A stretch of DNA of 64,000 nt from Mycolicibacter kumamotonensis (GTDB lineage: Bacteria; Actinomycetota; Actinomycetes; Mycobacteriales; Mycobacteriaceae). Below, piece by piece: positions 54,763 to 63,278 of the stretch. The notes below the pieces were generated by a model. It saw nothing but the letters and a program-made list of their open reading frames with translations. It was not told the DNA's origin and searched no databases. A program made the translations under genes and the position numbers. Within the stretch, counting starts at the first letter, position 1; each line of letters starts with the position of its first letter. The stretch covers positions 1 to 64,000 of the forward strand of contig NZ_MVHU01000020.1 of assembly GCF_002086285.1 (NCBI RefSeq), read 5' to 3'.

Positions 54763-55593
54763 TTATCGGAGCCTATCCGCCCCCAGCTTGAACACCCGCG
54801 CGGCATTGCCGTGCAGATAATCCGCCCGCGCGTCGTCATCGAGCCCCAGATCATTCAGCCCGTCGAGCGCATGCCCGTGCATGATCATCGGATAGTTAGT
54901 GCCGAACAACACTTTTCGTTGCCCGGTCCGGGTTCTCATGAACCTGATCAGCTCGTCGGGCAACCGCTTGGTGGTGTAGGCCGAGGTGTCGATGTAGACG
55001 TTCTCGTGTTTGCGGGCGACGGCGACCATCTCCTCGGTCCAGGGATAGCCGACGTGCCCGCACACGATGACCAGTTCTGGAAAGTCCAGTGCCACTTGGT
55101 CGATGTAGGGAATCGGGCGCCCGGTCTCCGAGGGCCGCAGCGGGCCGGTGTGGCCGACCTGGGTGCAGAACGGGACACCGAGTTCGACACACTCGGCGAA
55201 CAGCGGGTAATAGCGCCGGTCGGTGGGAGGCGCATTCCACAACCAGGGCACCACCCGCAGGCCGACGAACCCGTCATCGATCCGGCGTCGCAGCTCGCGG
55301 ACGGCCTCCATCGGGCGGTCCAGGTCGACGGTGGCCAGGCCGGCGAAGCGGCTCGGGTGCGCCCGAACCCATTCGGCGACCTCGTCATTGGACACCAGAT
55401 CCATGCCGTTGGGTCCGCGCCAGGCACTGAGCAAGCCGAAATCCACCCCGGCGGAATCCATCGCGGACACGGTGGCCTCGATCGGGATCTCCTGATCTGG
55501 CATCGCCCCGCCGGTCCAGCGCCGCAGGGACGCCAGCATGTCGTCGGCCAGGAAACGGCGGGTCGGGTGCTGCATCCACACGTCGATGGTCAT
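54763..55593 (-). CDS. amidohydrolase family protein (ACMSD-like)
   Basis: This encodes 276 residues from the ATG at 55593, with the GTG at 55611 as a longer option. The metal-dependent TIM-barrel pattern is visible: IDVWMQHP, FAGLATVDLDRP, GFVGLRVVPW, LGVPFCTQVGH, LVIVCGHVGYPW, VYIDTSAYT, and a late FGTNYPMIMHGHALD. This is the Amidohydro_2 type, which includes decarboxylases. The usual HxH at the N-terminus is replaced by DVWMQH, so metal binding may differ. It lies 23 bp downstream of the TetR gene. Confidence 0.85.
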   Translation of the reverse strand: MTIDVWMQHPTRRFLADDMLASLRRWTGGAMPDQEIPIEATVSAMDSAGVDFGLLSAWRGPNGMDLVSNDEVAEWVRAHPSRFAGLATVDLDRPMEAVRELRRRIDDGFVGLRVVPWLWNAPPTDRRYYPLFAECVELGVPFCTQVGHTGPLRPSETGRPIPYIDQVALDFPELVIVCGHVGYPWTEEMVAVARKHENVYIDTSAYTTKRLPDELIRFMRTRTGQRKVLFGTNYPMIMHGHALDGLNDLGLDDDARADYLHGNAARVFKLGADRLR

Positions 55594-55616
55594 CGTCCCC
55601 ACCGTAGCCACCGGGT

Positions 55617-56171
55617 TCAGCCCGTGGCGGCCACTCCGGCGACCAAGAGGTCCAGTAGGCGCCCGGTCTGCTCGGGCGAGGCGCTGGTCAAGAAGATGCC
55701 GATCAAATTCGACACCACGTCGTCGGCCCGCACGTCCGCGCGCAGGCTGCCGTCCTCGGCACCGGTCCGCAACAGCAGATCGACCGCACCGACGATGCGT
55801 TCGCGGGTCTCATTGGGCTCCATCGCACCGGATTCGACGATGGCCCGCAGCGATTCCGCCATGCCGCGCTTGGCCGCGACGAAGGCGGCGTAGCGATCTA
55901 GCCAGCGCCGCAGCGCCACCTTGGGCGGGTGGTCGGCGAGCAGCTTTTCGGCCATCGCCGCGACGTCGCTCAGCTCGGCGCGGTAGACGGCCTCGACCAA
56001 CGCCTCGCGATTGGGAAAGTGACGGTAGAGCGTGCCGATCCCCACCCCGGCGTCGCGGGCGATCGCCTCCAGCGGCACCGGGCTCCCGTCGGAGCCGCCG
56101 AACGCCGCGGCGGCGGCGGCAAGTAGCCGCTCCCGGTTGCGGCGCGCATCGGCACGACATTTCCCGACCAA
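55617..56171 (-). CDS. TetR-family repressor
   Basis: This encodes 184 residues from the TTG at 56171, the only in-frame start near the DNA-binding domain. The helix-turn-helix is DARRNRERLLAAAAAAF...LEAIARDAGVGIGTLYRHFPNREALVEAVY. The C-terminal helical domain would bind a ligand. It is divergent from an aldo-keto reductase and upstream of the amidohydrolase gene. Two palindromes in the shared promoter region are the likely operators. Confidence 0.88.
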   Translation of the reverse strand: MVGKCRADARRNRERLLAAAAAAFGGSDGSPVPLEAIARDAGVGIGTLYRHFPNREALVEAVYRAELSDVAAMAEKLLADHPPKVALRRWLDRYAAFVAAKRGMAESLRAIVESGAMEPNETRERIVGAVDLLLRTGAEDGSLRADVRADDVVSNLIGIFLTSASPEQTGRLLDLLVAGVAATG

Positions 56172-56173
56172 AG

Positions 56174-56187
56174 CGGAGGGACCTCCG
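56174..56187. promoter_or_regulatory. TetR operator 1 (14-bp palindrome)
   Basis: CGGAGGGACCTCCG is palindromic except for the two central bases. It starts 2 bases from the TetR start codon on the other strand. With the second site it forms a pair whose centres are 34 bp apart, about three helical turns. Autoregulation is inferred. Confidence 0.65.
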
Positions 56188-56206
56188 TTTCTGCTACGCT
56201 GACCAA

Positions 56207-56222
56207 GCGGAGGGCCCTCCGC
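56207..56222. promoter_or_regulatory. TetR operator 2 (perfect 16-bp palindrome)
   Basis: GCGGAGGGCCCTCCGC is a perfect palindrome and shares AAGCGGAGGG with operator 1. It lies 38 bases upstream of the aldo-keto reductase start. It is the better candidate for repression of that gene. Confidence 0.7.
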
Positions 56223-56260
56223 TAACCACCAGTGTCTCACTTCCCGCTGACAGGAGCACC

Positions 56261-57208
56261 ATGACCGACCATATTTCGCCCGGCGGCTCCGGCCGCATCG
56301 GCACACAGCACGTGGCGCGCATCGGCTACGGCGCCATGCAGCTCGACGAGAACATCCCCGCCGACGACGCCGTGGCGGTGCTGCACCGCGCCCTGGAACT
56401 CGGCGTCAACCACATCGACACCGCCTCCTTCTACGCCGGCGGCGAGGTCAACCACCGCATCCGCAAGGCGCTCGCGCCCTACCGCGACGACCTCGTCATC
56501 GTCAGCAAGGTCGGCGCCGCCTACACCGGCGTCGGCCCCGTTCCGCTGACCGCCGCCCAGAAACCAGCCGAACTACGCGCCGCCGTCGAAAACGACTTGC
56601 GCCAACTGGGCCTGGACACCGTGCCGGTGGTCAACCTGCGGCGCTACGACCTGGGGCCCGCACCGGCCCCGGAGGGCGACCAGAACGTCGGCCTCGACGA
56701 CCAGCTGGCCGAGATGATCGCGCTGCGCGACGAGGGCAAGATCGCCGCGATCGGCATCAGCAGCGTGGGCCTGGACGTGGTGCAGCGGGCGCTGCCGGCC
56801 GGGATCGTGTGCGTGCAGAACGCCTACAGCCTGCTGGACCGTTCGCAGGAGGAGACGCTGGACTTCTGCGCCGACGAAGGCATCGCGTGGGTGCCCTACT
56901 TCCCGCTGGGTTCGGCGTTCCCCGGCTTCCCGAAGGTCACCGACAACACGACGGTCCGCGAGATCGCCGGCGAACTCGGCGCCACACCGGCCCAGATCGG
57001 GCTGGCCTGGCTGCTGACCACTTCGGCGAACACCTTGCTGATCCCCGGCACCGGATCGATCGCGCATCTGGAGCAGAACATGGCGGTGGCCGACATCGTG
57101 CTCAGCGACGACGCCGTCGCCCGCCTGGATGCCGTCACCGCCCCGGGGCAGGGCCCGGATTACGCCGCGAGCCTGCGCGAAGCGCTCCGGGAAGCCGCGG
57201 CGACCTGA
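56261..57208 (+). CDS. aldo-keto reductase
   Basis: This encodes 315 residues from an ATG after CAGGAGCACC. The barrel pattern starts ARIGYGAMQL. Catalytic marks are the Asp and Tyr in NHIDTASFYAGGEVNHRIRKAL, the lysine in LVIVSKVGA, and VVNLRRYD where the family has a His. The late FPLGSAFPGF and LLIPGTGSIAHLEQNM bind NADP(H). It lies under the twin operators of the TetR repressor, so it is probably induced by an unknown small molecule. Confidence 0.9.
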   Translation: MTDHISPGGSGRIGTQHVARIGYGAMQLDENIPADDAVAVLHRALELGVNHIDTASFYAGGEVNHRIRKALAPYRDDLVIVSKVGAAYTGVGPVPLTAAQKPAELRAAVENDLRQLGLDTVPVVNLRRYDLGPAPAPEGDQNVGLDDQLAEMIALRDEGKIAAIGISSVGLDVVQRALPAGIVCVQNAYSLLDRSQEETLDFCADEGIAWVPYFPLGSAFPGFPKVTDNTTVREIAGELGATPAQIGLAWLLTTSANTLLIPGTGSIAHLEQNMAVADIVLSDDAVARLDAVTAPGQGPDYAASLREALREAAAT

Positions 57209-57233
57209 TCTCGCCGCCGGGTACCGTCGCAGG

Positions 57234-57710
57234 GTGAGCAGGGGCAAGCCGGTCCGACCGCCGTGGTGGCTGAAGCCGGCGAACAAGATCTTCATCCAGA
57301 TGTCCCGGCTGGGTTTGCGGTTCGGCGGCGAGAGCCCGGTCGTGCTGACGGTGCCCGGTCGCAAGTCCGGGCAGCCCCGCTCGACACCGGTCACCCCGAT
57401 GATCGTCGACGGCGTCGAATACGTCGTCGGCGGTTTCCCGGGCGCGGACTGGGTGGCCAATGTGCGCGCGGCCCGGCACGCCACCGTGGCCCGCGGCCGG
57501 CGTCGTGAGCAGGTGCGGATCGTCGAGCTCGGCGTCGACGAGGCCCGGCCGTTGCTGCGCCGCTGGCCGAGCGAGGTCCCCACCGGTGTCGGCTTCATGA
57601 AACGATCCGGACTGATCACCGACGGTCGCCCCGAGGAGTTCGAAGCACTCGCCGGGGTATGCCCGGTGTTCCGGTTCGAGCCGATCCAGAATGGAGTTCA
57701 ACAGCCTTGA
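57234..57710 (+). CDS. deazaflavin (F420)-dependent nitroreductase-like protein
   Basis: This encodes 158 residues from the GTG at 57234. The Ddn-type core is GESPVVLTVPGRKSGQPRSTPVTPMIVDGVEYVVGGFPGADWVANVRAARH. It is closely related to the protein at 44,337. Its 3' end overlaps the likely menB start by 52 bp. The gene lies 25 bp after the aldo-keto reductase. A role in F420-dependent quinone reduction is plausible because both paralogues flank menaquinone genes. Confidence 0.9.
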   Translation: MSRGKPVRPPWWLKPANKIFIQMSRLGLRFGGESPVVLTVPGRKSGQPRSTPVTPMIVDGVEYVVGGFPGADWVANVRAARHATVARGRRREQVRIVELGVDEARPLLRRWPSEVPTGVGFMKRSGLITDGRPEEFEALAGVCPVFRFEPIQNGVQQP

Positions 57711-58609
57711 GCAGCAACCCGTTTGACGAGAGCATCTGGCGGTCGGTGGACGGCTTCGCCGATCTCACCGACATCACCTACCACCGCCACGTCACGGACG
57801 CCACGGTGCGGGTGGCGTTCAACCGCCCCGAGGTGCGCAATGCCTTTCGCCCGCACACCGTCGACGAGCTCTACCGGGCGCTCGATCACGCGCGGATGTC
57901 GTCGGATGTCGGCGTGGTGCTGCTGACCGGCAACGGGCCCTCCCCCAAGGACGGCGGCTGGGCGTTCTGCTCCGGCGGCGACCAGCGCATCCGCGGGCGC
58001 AGCGGCTACCAGTACGCCTCGGGAGAGACCGCGGACACCGTCGATGCCGCCCGGGCCGGACGCCTGCACATTCTGGAGGTACAGCGGCTGATCCGGTTCA
58101 TGCCCAAACCGGTGATCGCCCTGGTCAACGGTTGGGCGGCCGGCGGCGGGCACAGCCTGCACGTGGTGTGCGACCTGACCCTGGCCAGCCGGGAACACGC
58201 CAGGTTCAAGCAGACCGACGCCGACGTCGGCAGTTTCGACGGCGGGTACGGCAGCGCCTATCTGGCCCGGCAAGTGGGCCAGAAGTTCTCCCGCGAGATC
58301 TTCTTTCTGGGCCGGGCCTACACCGCCGAACAGATGCACGCCATGGGCGCGGTCAACGAGGTAGTCGACCACGCCGAGCTGGAGGCCACCGGCGTGCAGT
58401 GGGCCAAGGAGATCAACGGTAAATCCCCTCAGGCCCAACGCATGTTGAAGTTCGCCTTCAACCTGCTCGATGACGGGCTGGTGGGCCAACAGCTCTTCGC
58501 CGGCGAGGCCACCCGGCTGGCCTACATGACCGATGAGGCCGTCGAGGGCCGTGATGCGTTCCTGCAGAAGCGCGATCCGGACTGGAGCCCCTTCCCCCGC
58601 TACTTCTGA
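57659..58609 (+). CDS. menB: 1,4-dihydroxy-2-naphthoyl-CoA synthase
   Basis: This encodes 316 residues from the ATG at 57659. The long start is chosen because SSTALS-NPFD is shared with the start of M. tuberculosis MenB (314 residues); a TTG at 57707 overlapping the previous stop is the alternative. Crotonase marks are FCSGGDQRIRG, NGWAAGGGHSLHVVCDLTLAS, TDADVGSFDGGYG and ATRLAYMTDEAVEG. It closes the second ring of menaquinone. It corresponds to Rv0548c. The function call is firm; only the start is uncertain. Confidence 0.97.
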   Translation: MPGVPVRADPEWSSTALSSNPFDESIWRSVDGFADLTDITYHRHVTDATVRVAFNRPEVRNAFRPHTVDELYRALDHARMSSDVGVVLLTGNGPSPKDGGWAFCSGGDQRIRGRSGYQYASGETADTVDAARAGRLHILEVQRLIRFMPKPVIALVNGWAAGGGHSLHVVCDLTLASREHARFKQTDADVGSFDGGYGSAYLARQVGQKFSREIFFLGRAYTAEQMHAMGAVNEVVDHAELEATGVQWAKEINGKSPQAQRMLKFAFNLLDDGLVGQQLFAGEATRLAYMTDEAVEGRDAFLQKRDPDWSPFPRYF

Positions 58610-58613
58610 GCGC

Positions 58614-58682
58614 TGCATCGCGAGCCTGTAGTTGGCGTGAAGAAGTGCGAGTGGGCTTCGCGGTAACTACAGGCTCGATGCA
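58614..58682. repeat. long imperfect hairpin between menB and the SDR gene
   Basis: GAGCCTGTAGTT (58622-58633) pairs perfectly with AACTACAGGCTC (58665-58676). An outer TGCATC/GATGCA adds six pairs with a two-base bulge. The loop has 31 bases. It could be a terminator or a small dispersed palindromic element. The last 28 bases up to the SDR start are outside it. Confidence 0.65.
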
Positions 58683-58710
58683 TCCGGCGCGCCGCATAGA
58701 GTGTCTATCC

Positions 58711-59580
58711 ATGAGCAAGAGCCCGTTACGCCGCCTGACCGAGGCGGTCGCCCTGACCGCGATGCGCCCGCCCGTCGCGCCGCAGCTGCTGGCGTATCGA
58801 CCGCTGGCCAAACCGATCGAGCTGCGCGGCAAACGGGTGCTGCTCACCGGCGCCTCGTCGGGCATCGGCGAGGCCGCGGCCGAACTGTTCGCCGCCCAGG
58901 GCGCCACCGTGGTCGCGGCGGCCCGGCGCAAGGACCTGCTCGACGACGTGGTGGGCCGGATCACCGCCACCGGCGGCAACGCGATCGCGATCCCCTGCGA
59001 CCTGTCCGACATGGACGCCGTGGACGCGCTGGCCGCCGACGTCGAGAAGCGGCTCGGCGGGGTGGACATCCTGGTCAACAACGCCGGCCGCTCCATCCGG
59101 CGACCGCTGGCCGAGTCACTGGAGCGCTGGCACGACGTCGAGCGCACCATGACGCTGAACTACTACTCGCCGCTGCGGCTGATCCGCGCGATCGCCCCCG
59201 GCATGTTCGAGCGCGGCGACGGGCACATCATCAACGTCGCCACCTGGGGCGTGATGACCGAAGCCTCGCCGCTGTTCGCGGTGTACAACGCCTCCAAAAC
59301 CGCGCTGTCGGCGGTCAGCCGCGTCATCGAAACCGAGTGGGCCGGCAAGGGGGTGCACTCCACCACGCTGTACTACCCCCTGGTGGCGACCCCGATGATC
59401 GCACCGACCAAGGCGTTCCGGAACCGTCCGGCGCTCACCGCCCACGAGGCCGCCGAATGGATGATCACCGCGGCGCGCAGCCGGCCGGTTCGGATCGCCC
59501 CGCGGATCGCGGTGACCGCGCGCGCACTGGACGTGATGGCCCCGGGGCTGGTCACCACGGTCATGCAGCGCGGTACGTGA
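58711..59580 (+). CDS. short-chain dehydrogenase/reductase (Rv0547c type)
   Basis: This encodes 289 residues from the ATG at 58711. The cofactor motif is TGASSGIGEAAAELFAAQG, NNAGRSI follows, and YNASKTALS holds the catalytic Tyr and Lys. INVATWG lies where the catalytic serine is usually found, so this residue may be Thr here. The N-terminal 40 residues precede the Rossmann fold and may touch the membrane. It corresponds to Rv0547c. The substrate is unknown. Confidence 0.93.
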   Translation: MSKSPLRRLTEAVALTAMRPPVAPQLLAYRPLAKPIELRGKRVLLTGASSGIGEAAAELFAAQGATVVAAARRKDLLDDVVGRITATGGNAIAIPCDLSDMDAVDALAADVEKRLGGVDILVNNAGRSIRRPLAESLERWHDVERTMTLNYYSPLRLIRAIAPGMFERGDGHIINVATWGVMTEASPLFAVYNASKTALSAVSRVIETEWAGKGVHSTTLYYPLVATPMIAPTKAFRNRPALTAHEAAEWMITAARSRPVRIAPRIAVTARALDVMAPGLVTTVMQRGT

Positions 59581-59593
59581 TAGACACGAGGGT

Positions 59594-60022
59594 ATGGAGA
59601 TTCTGGCCAGCCGGGTGCTGCTCCGACCGGCCGACTACCAACGCTCACTGCGGTTCTACCGCGACGAGATCGGCCTGGCGATCGCCCGCGATTACGGCGC
59701 CGGGATGGTGTTCTACGCCGGGCAGTCGCTGATCGAGCTGGCCGGCCACGGCAACCCCGAGCGCACCGAGGCGCCCTTTCCGGGGGCGTTGTGGCTACAG
59801 GTACGCGACGTCGCCGCCACCCAGTCCGAGCTGGAGAGCCGCGGCGTTGCGATCGCCCGCACCGCCCGCCGCGAGCCCTGGGGACTGCATGAGATGCATG
59901 TCACGGATCCCGACGGCATCACCCTGATTTTCGTGGAGGTTCCCGCTGATCACCCCCTGCGCCGGGACTCCCGCCAGGACAAACGGGCCGAACCCCAAAG
60001 TGAACAGCAGGCGAACAGTTGA
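59594..60022 (+). CDS. VOC/glyoxalase-like protein (Rv0546c type)
   Basis: This encodes 142 residues. The two beta-alpha-beta-beta-beta units are visible: ASRVLLRPADYQRSLRFYRDEIGLAIARDYG and ALWLQVRDVAATQSELESRGV, ending with WGLHEMHVTDPDGITLIFVEV. This is the vicinal-oxygen-chelate fold. It starts 14 bp after the SDR stop, so they are likely cotranscribed. Metal use and substrate are unknown. The tail of about 20 residues is polar and variable. Confidence 0.88.
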   Translation: MEILASRVLLRPADYQRSLRFYRDEIGLAIARDYGAGMVFYAGQSLIELAGHGNPERTEAPFPGALWLQVRDVAATQSELESRGVAIARTARREPWGLHEMHVTDPDGITLIFVEVPADHPLRRDSRQDKRAEPQSEQQANS

Positions 60023-60110
60023 AAACGTCTCGAAGTACACCGGCGTTTCGCGAGCGTGATCGTTAGACAACGACAGCGCCGCCAGCCAGAATTGGCGCTG
60101 TGATGCTCTC

Positions 60111-61394
60111 GTGAGCCTTGATCTGTTCCTTTTGATCATCGTGGTGGTCACGGCGCTCGCCTTCGACTTCACCAACGGCTTTCATGACACCGGCAACGCG
60201 ATGGCGACCTCGATCGCCAGTGGTGCGCTCAAGCCCAAGGCAGCGGTCACCCTCTCGGCGTGCTTGAACCTGCTCGGCGCGTTCCTGTCGACCGCCGTCG
60301 CGGCGACGATCGCCAAGGGCCTGGTCGACGCCCACCTGGTGAGCCTGGAGCTGGTCTTCGCCGGCCTGGTCGGCGGCATCGTCTGGAATCTGCTGACCTG
60401 GCTGCTGGGCATCCCGTCCAGTTCCTCGCACGCGCTGATCGGCGGCATCGTGGGGGCGATGATCGCCGCGGTCGGCGGGCACGGTGTGATCTGGAGCGGC
60501 GTGGTCTCCAAGGTTCTGGTCCCGGCGGTGGTGGCCACCGTGATCGCCACCCTGATCGCCTCGGTGGGCACCTGGCTGGTCTACCGCATCACCCGCAACG
60601 TCGATGAGAAGCACGCCGAGAAGGTGTTCCAGCGCGGCCAGATCGGCTCGGCCGCATTGGTCTCGCTCGCGCACGGCACCAACGACGCGCAGAAGACCAT
60701 GGGCGTGATCTTTTTGGCATTGATGTCCTACGGCGCGGTCAGCACGTCTGCGACGCTGCCGCCGCTGTGGGTGATCGTCAGCTGCGCGATCGCGATGGCG
60801 GCCGGCACCTACACCGGCGGCTGGCGCATCATCCGCACCCTGGGCAAGGGCCTGGTCGAGATCAAGCCCCCGCAGGGCATGGCCGCCGAGTCGGCCGCCG
60901 CGGCAGTCATCCTGCTGTCCAGCCACTTCGGCTACTCGCTGTCCACCACCCAGGTCGCCACCGGCTCGGTGCTCGGCAGCGGTGTCGGCAAGCCGGGCGC
61001 GCAAGTCCGCTGGGGCGTCGCCGGCCGGATGGTGTCGGCCTGGCTGGTGACGCTGCCGATGGCCGGCGGGGTCGGCTCGGGTGCCTACGGGCTGGTCCAC
61101 GGCATCGGGGGCTACCCCGGGATCATCGTCGGCGTGGCGCTGCTGATCACCGCGACCCTGGCGATCTGGCTGCGCTCGCGCCGGGCGCGCATCGACCACC
61201 ACAACGTCAACGCCGAGTGGGAAGGCAGCCTGACCGGCGGCCTCACCGACATCGACGCCCACGTGCCGGCGCCGGCGCAGAGCCCGCTGGTCGAGCAGGC
61301 ACTGCGGACCGCGTTCGAGGCCGACCCCGAAATACCGCAGCTGACCGTCATCACCAGCGACGCTCCCCCTGCGCGCGAAGTCGTCCGGTCATGA
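60111..61394 (+). CDS. pitA: low-affinity inorganic phosphate transporter Pit, copy 1
   Basis: This encodes 427 residues from a GTG. Pit proteins move metal-phosphate with proton symport. Two PHO4 repeats are visible: DFTNGFHDTGNAMATSIASGALKP at the N-terminus and VSLAHGTNDAQKTMGVIFLALMSYG in the second half, each with the GxND/GFHD-type core. About ten membrane helices are expected. It overlaps the next small gene as ATGA. A second copy follows at 61,728. It corresponds to Rv0545c. Confidence 0.95.
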   Translation: MSLDLFLLIIVVVTALAFDFTNGFHDTGNAMATSIASGALKPKAAVTLSACLNLLGAFLSTAVAATIAKGLVDAHLVSLELVFAGLVGGIVWNLLTWLLGIPSSSSHALIGGIVGAMIAAVGGHGVIWSGVVSKVLVPAVVATVIATLIASVGTWLVYRITRNVDEKHAEKVFQRGQIGSAALVSLAHGTNDAQKTMGVIFLALMSYGAVSTSATLPPLWVIVSCAIAMAAGTYTGGWRIIRTLGKGLVEIKPPQGMAAESAAAAVILLSSHFGYSLSTTQVATGSVLGSGVGKPGAQVRWGVAGRMVSAWLVTLPMAGGVGSGAYGLVHGIGGYPGIIVGVALLITATLAIWLRSRRARIDHHNVNAEWEGSLTGGLTDIDAHVPAPAQSPLVEQALRTAFEADPEIPQLTVITSDAPPAREVVRS

Positions 61395-61684
61395 GCGAGT
61401 GGTTCAACTACGCCGCGACCCTCAAGATCCTGGTGTTCGGCCTGCTGGTCGGCGGGGCGCTGCCGGCGCTGTTCGCGGTCGGGGTGCGGGTCAACGCGAT
61501 CGGCGCCAACGTCCCCGCGGCCGCTGACGGTAGCGCGAACGCGAAGCGGTCGGTGCTGATCGCGCTCAGCTGGGCGGTCTTCCTGGCGGTGCTGGCCGTG
61601 GTGGTCATCGGGGTGCTGTTCATCGCCCGCGACTTCCTGGGCCATCACTTCGGCTGGTACCTGCTCGGGGCCAAACCGAAGTAA
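61391..61684 (+). CDS. small two-helix membrane partner of Pit, copy 1 (Rv0544c type)
   Basis: This encodes 97 residues. Its ATG overlaps the pit stop as ATGA. Two hydrophobic helices: ILVFGLLVGGALPALFAVGV and LSWAVFLAVLAVVVIGVLFIA. The C-terminal end HHFGWYLLGAKPK is probably cytoplasmic. It corresponds to Rv0544c. The strict coupling to pit in both copies suggests a subunit or regulator of the transporter. Confidence 0.85.
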   Translation: MSEWFNYAATLKILVFGLLVGGALPALFAVGVRVNAIGANVPAAADGSANAKRSVLIALSWAVFLAVLAVVVIGVLFIARDFLGHHFGWYLLGAKPK

Positions 61685-61727
61685 CCCGGTTCGACAAGGC
61701 GGGCGTGCGGCTGCAAAAATTCGCCGG

Positions 61728-62933
61728 GTGACCTTGGAGCTGTTCTTGTTGATCACGGTCGTGATCACCGCCCTGGCCTTCGACTTCACCAACGGCTTCC
61801 ACGACACCGGCAACGCCGTCGCCACCGGAATCGCCAGCGGTGCGCTCAAACCGAAAACCGCTGTGACGCTGTGCGCCACGCTGAACCTCATCGGTGCGTT
61901 CCTGTCGACACAGGTCGCCGCGACGATCGCCAAGGATCTGGTGGTCACTCATCTGGTGACGCTGGAGGTCATGTTCGGCGGCCTGGTGGGCGGCATTGTG
62001 TGGAACCTGCTGACCTGGCTGCTGGGTATACCGTCGAGCTCCTCGCACGCCCTGATCGGCGGGGTGGTCGGGGCGATGATCGCCGCGGCCGGCGGGTCCG
62101 GCGTGCGCTGGGACGGTGTGGTGTCGAAAGTGTTGGTGCCCACCGTGGTAGCCGTGCTGGCCGCTACCTTGGTCGCCACCGTCGGAACCCGGCTGGTCTA
62201 CCGGCTGACCCGTGATGTCCCCGCGCGGCGCACCCGGCGGGAGTTCCGTCGCGGTCAGGTCTTCTCGGCCGCCCTGATGTCGTTGGCCCACGGCACCAAC
62301 GATGCCCAGAAGACGATGGGTGTGATCTTTCTGGCGCTGATCTCCTACGGCGCCGCCCGCAAGACCGACGTGATGCCGCCGTTGTGGGTGATCGTGTGCT
62401 GTGCGCTGGCGATGGCCGCCGGCACCTACTTCGGCGGCTGGCGGGTGATCCGGACTCTGGGCAAGGGGCTGGTGGACATCGAGCCACCCCAGGGCATGGC
62501 CGCCGAGTCGTCATCGGCGGCCATCATCTTGCTGTCCAGCCACTTCGGCTATTCGCTGTCGACCACCCAGGTGGTGACCGGGTCGGTGATGGGTTCGGGG
62601 CTGGGCAAACCCGGCGCCGACGTGCGCTGGGCGGTGGCCCGCCGGATGGCGACCGCCTGGCTGATCACCCTCCCGATGGCCGGCGCCATCGGGGCGCTCA
62701 CCTACCGGCTGGTCCACACCATCGGCGGATTCCCGGGCACCATCACCGGGCTGGTCCTGCTGGTGGGAGCCGCGACGCTGATCTGGGTGCAGTCCCGCAA
62801 GGTCCCGGTCGATCACACCAATGTGACCGCCGACTGGGGTAAAAACATGACCGACGGACTTGAAGTCGTTGCACCGCAACCGGTTCCACACTCATCAGCG
62901 GGGGGACTTGACGCCGAGGAGGTCGACGTATGA
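61728..62933 (+). CDS. low-affinity inorganic phosphate transporter Pit, copy 2
   Basis: This encodes 401 residues from a GTG. It is a close paralogue of copy 1, with the same PHO4 cores DFTNGFHDTGNAVATGI and MSLAHGTNDAQKTMGVIFLALISYG. It lacks about 30 C-terminal residues of copy 1 and has a different acidic tail. It starts 43 bp after the copy-1 partner gene. The tandem pair may differ in affinity or regulation. It ends as ATGA with its own small partner. Confidence 0.95.
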   Translation: MTLELFLLITVVITALAFDFTNGFHDTGNAVATGIASGALKPKTAVTLCATLNLIGAFLSTQVAATIAKDLVVTHLVTLEVMFGGLVGGIVWNLLTWLLGIPSSSSHALIGGVVGAMIAAAGGSGVRWDGVVSKVLVPTVVAVLAATLVATVGTRLVYRLTRDVPARRTRREFRRGQVFSAALMSLAHGTNDAQKTMGVIFLALISYGAARKTDVMPPLWVIVCCALAMAAGTYFGGWRVIRTLGKGLVDIEPPQGMAAESSSAAIILLSSHFGYSLSTTQVVTGSVMGSGLGKPGADVRWAVARRMATAWLITLPMAGAIGALTYRLVHTIGGFPGTITGLVLLVGAATLIWVQSRKVPVDHTNVTADWGKNMTDGLEVVAPQPVPHSSAGGLDAEEVDV

Positions 62934-63229
62934 ACACACTCAGCGCCTGGTTCAACTATGTGGCCACGGCCAAGATCCTGATTTTCGGCCTGCTGATCGG
63001 CACCGCGATGCCCGGGCTGTTCGCGATCGGGGTGCGCCTGGGAGCGGCCGTGGACGGCCCCACCGAGCACCGTCGGGAATTGAGTGTGCTGCGGTGGGCG
63101 GTGTTCGCGCTGTTGCTGACGATCGTGCTGGTCGGGGTGTTGTTCATCAGCCGCGACTTCATCGAGCACCGCATCGGCTGGCAGTGGGATGACTGGGACG
63201 TCTGGGACGACGTGTTCGGAGCCGATTAG
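62930..63229 (+). CDS. small two-helix membrane partner of Pit, copy 2
   Basis: This encodes 99 residues and overlaps the pit copy-2 stop as ATGA. Two helices (ILIFGLLIGTAMPGLFAIGV and VLRWAVFALLLTIVLVGVLFI) match the partner of copy 1. The C-terminal tail (WDDWDVWDDVFGAD) is strongly acidic and tryptophan-rich, unlike copy 1, which has a basic end. This difference may reflect different partners. Confidence 0.85.
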   Translation: MNTLSAWFNYVATAKILIFGLLIGTAMPGLFAIGVRLGAAVDGPTEHRRELSVLRWAVFALLLTIVLVGVLFISRDFIEHRIGWQWDDWDVWDDVFGAD

Positions 63230-63278
63230 CCGTAATATCGACCCTGACATGGTGTCGGCGCCGGGAAGTTGACGCAGG

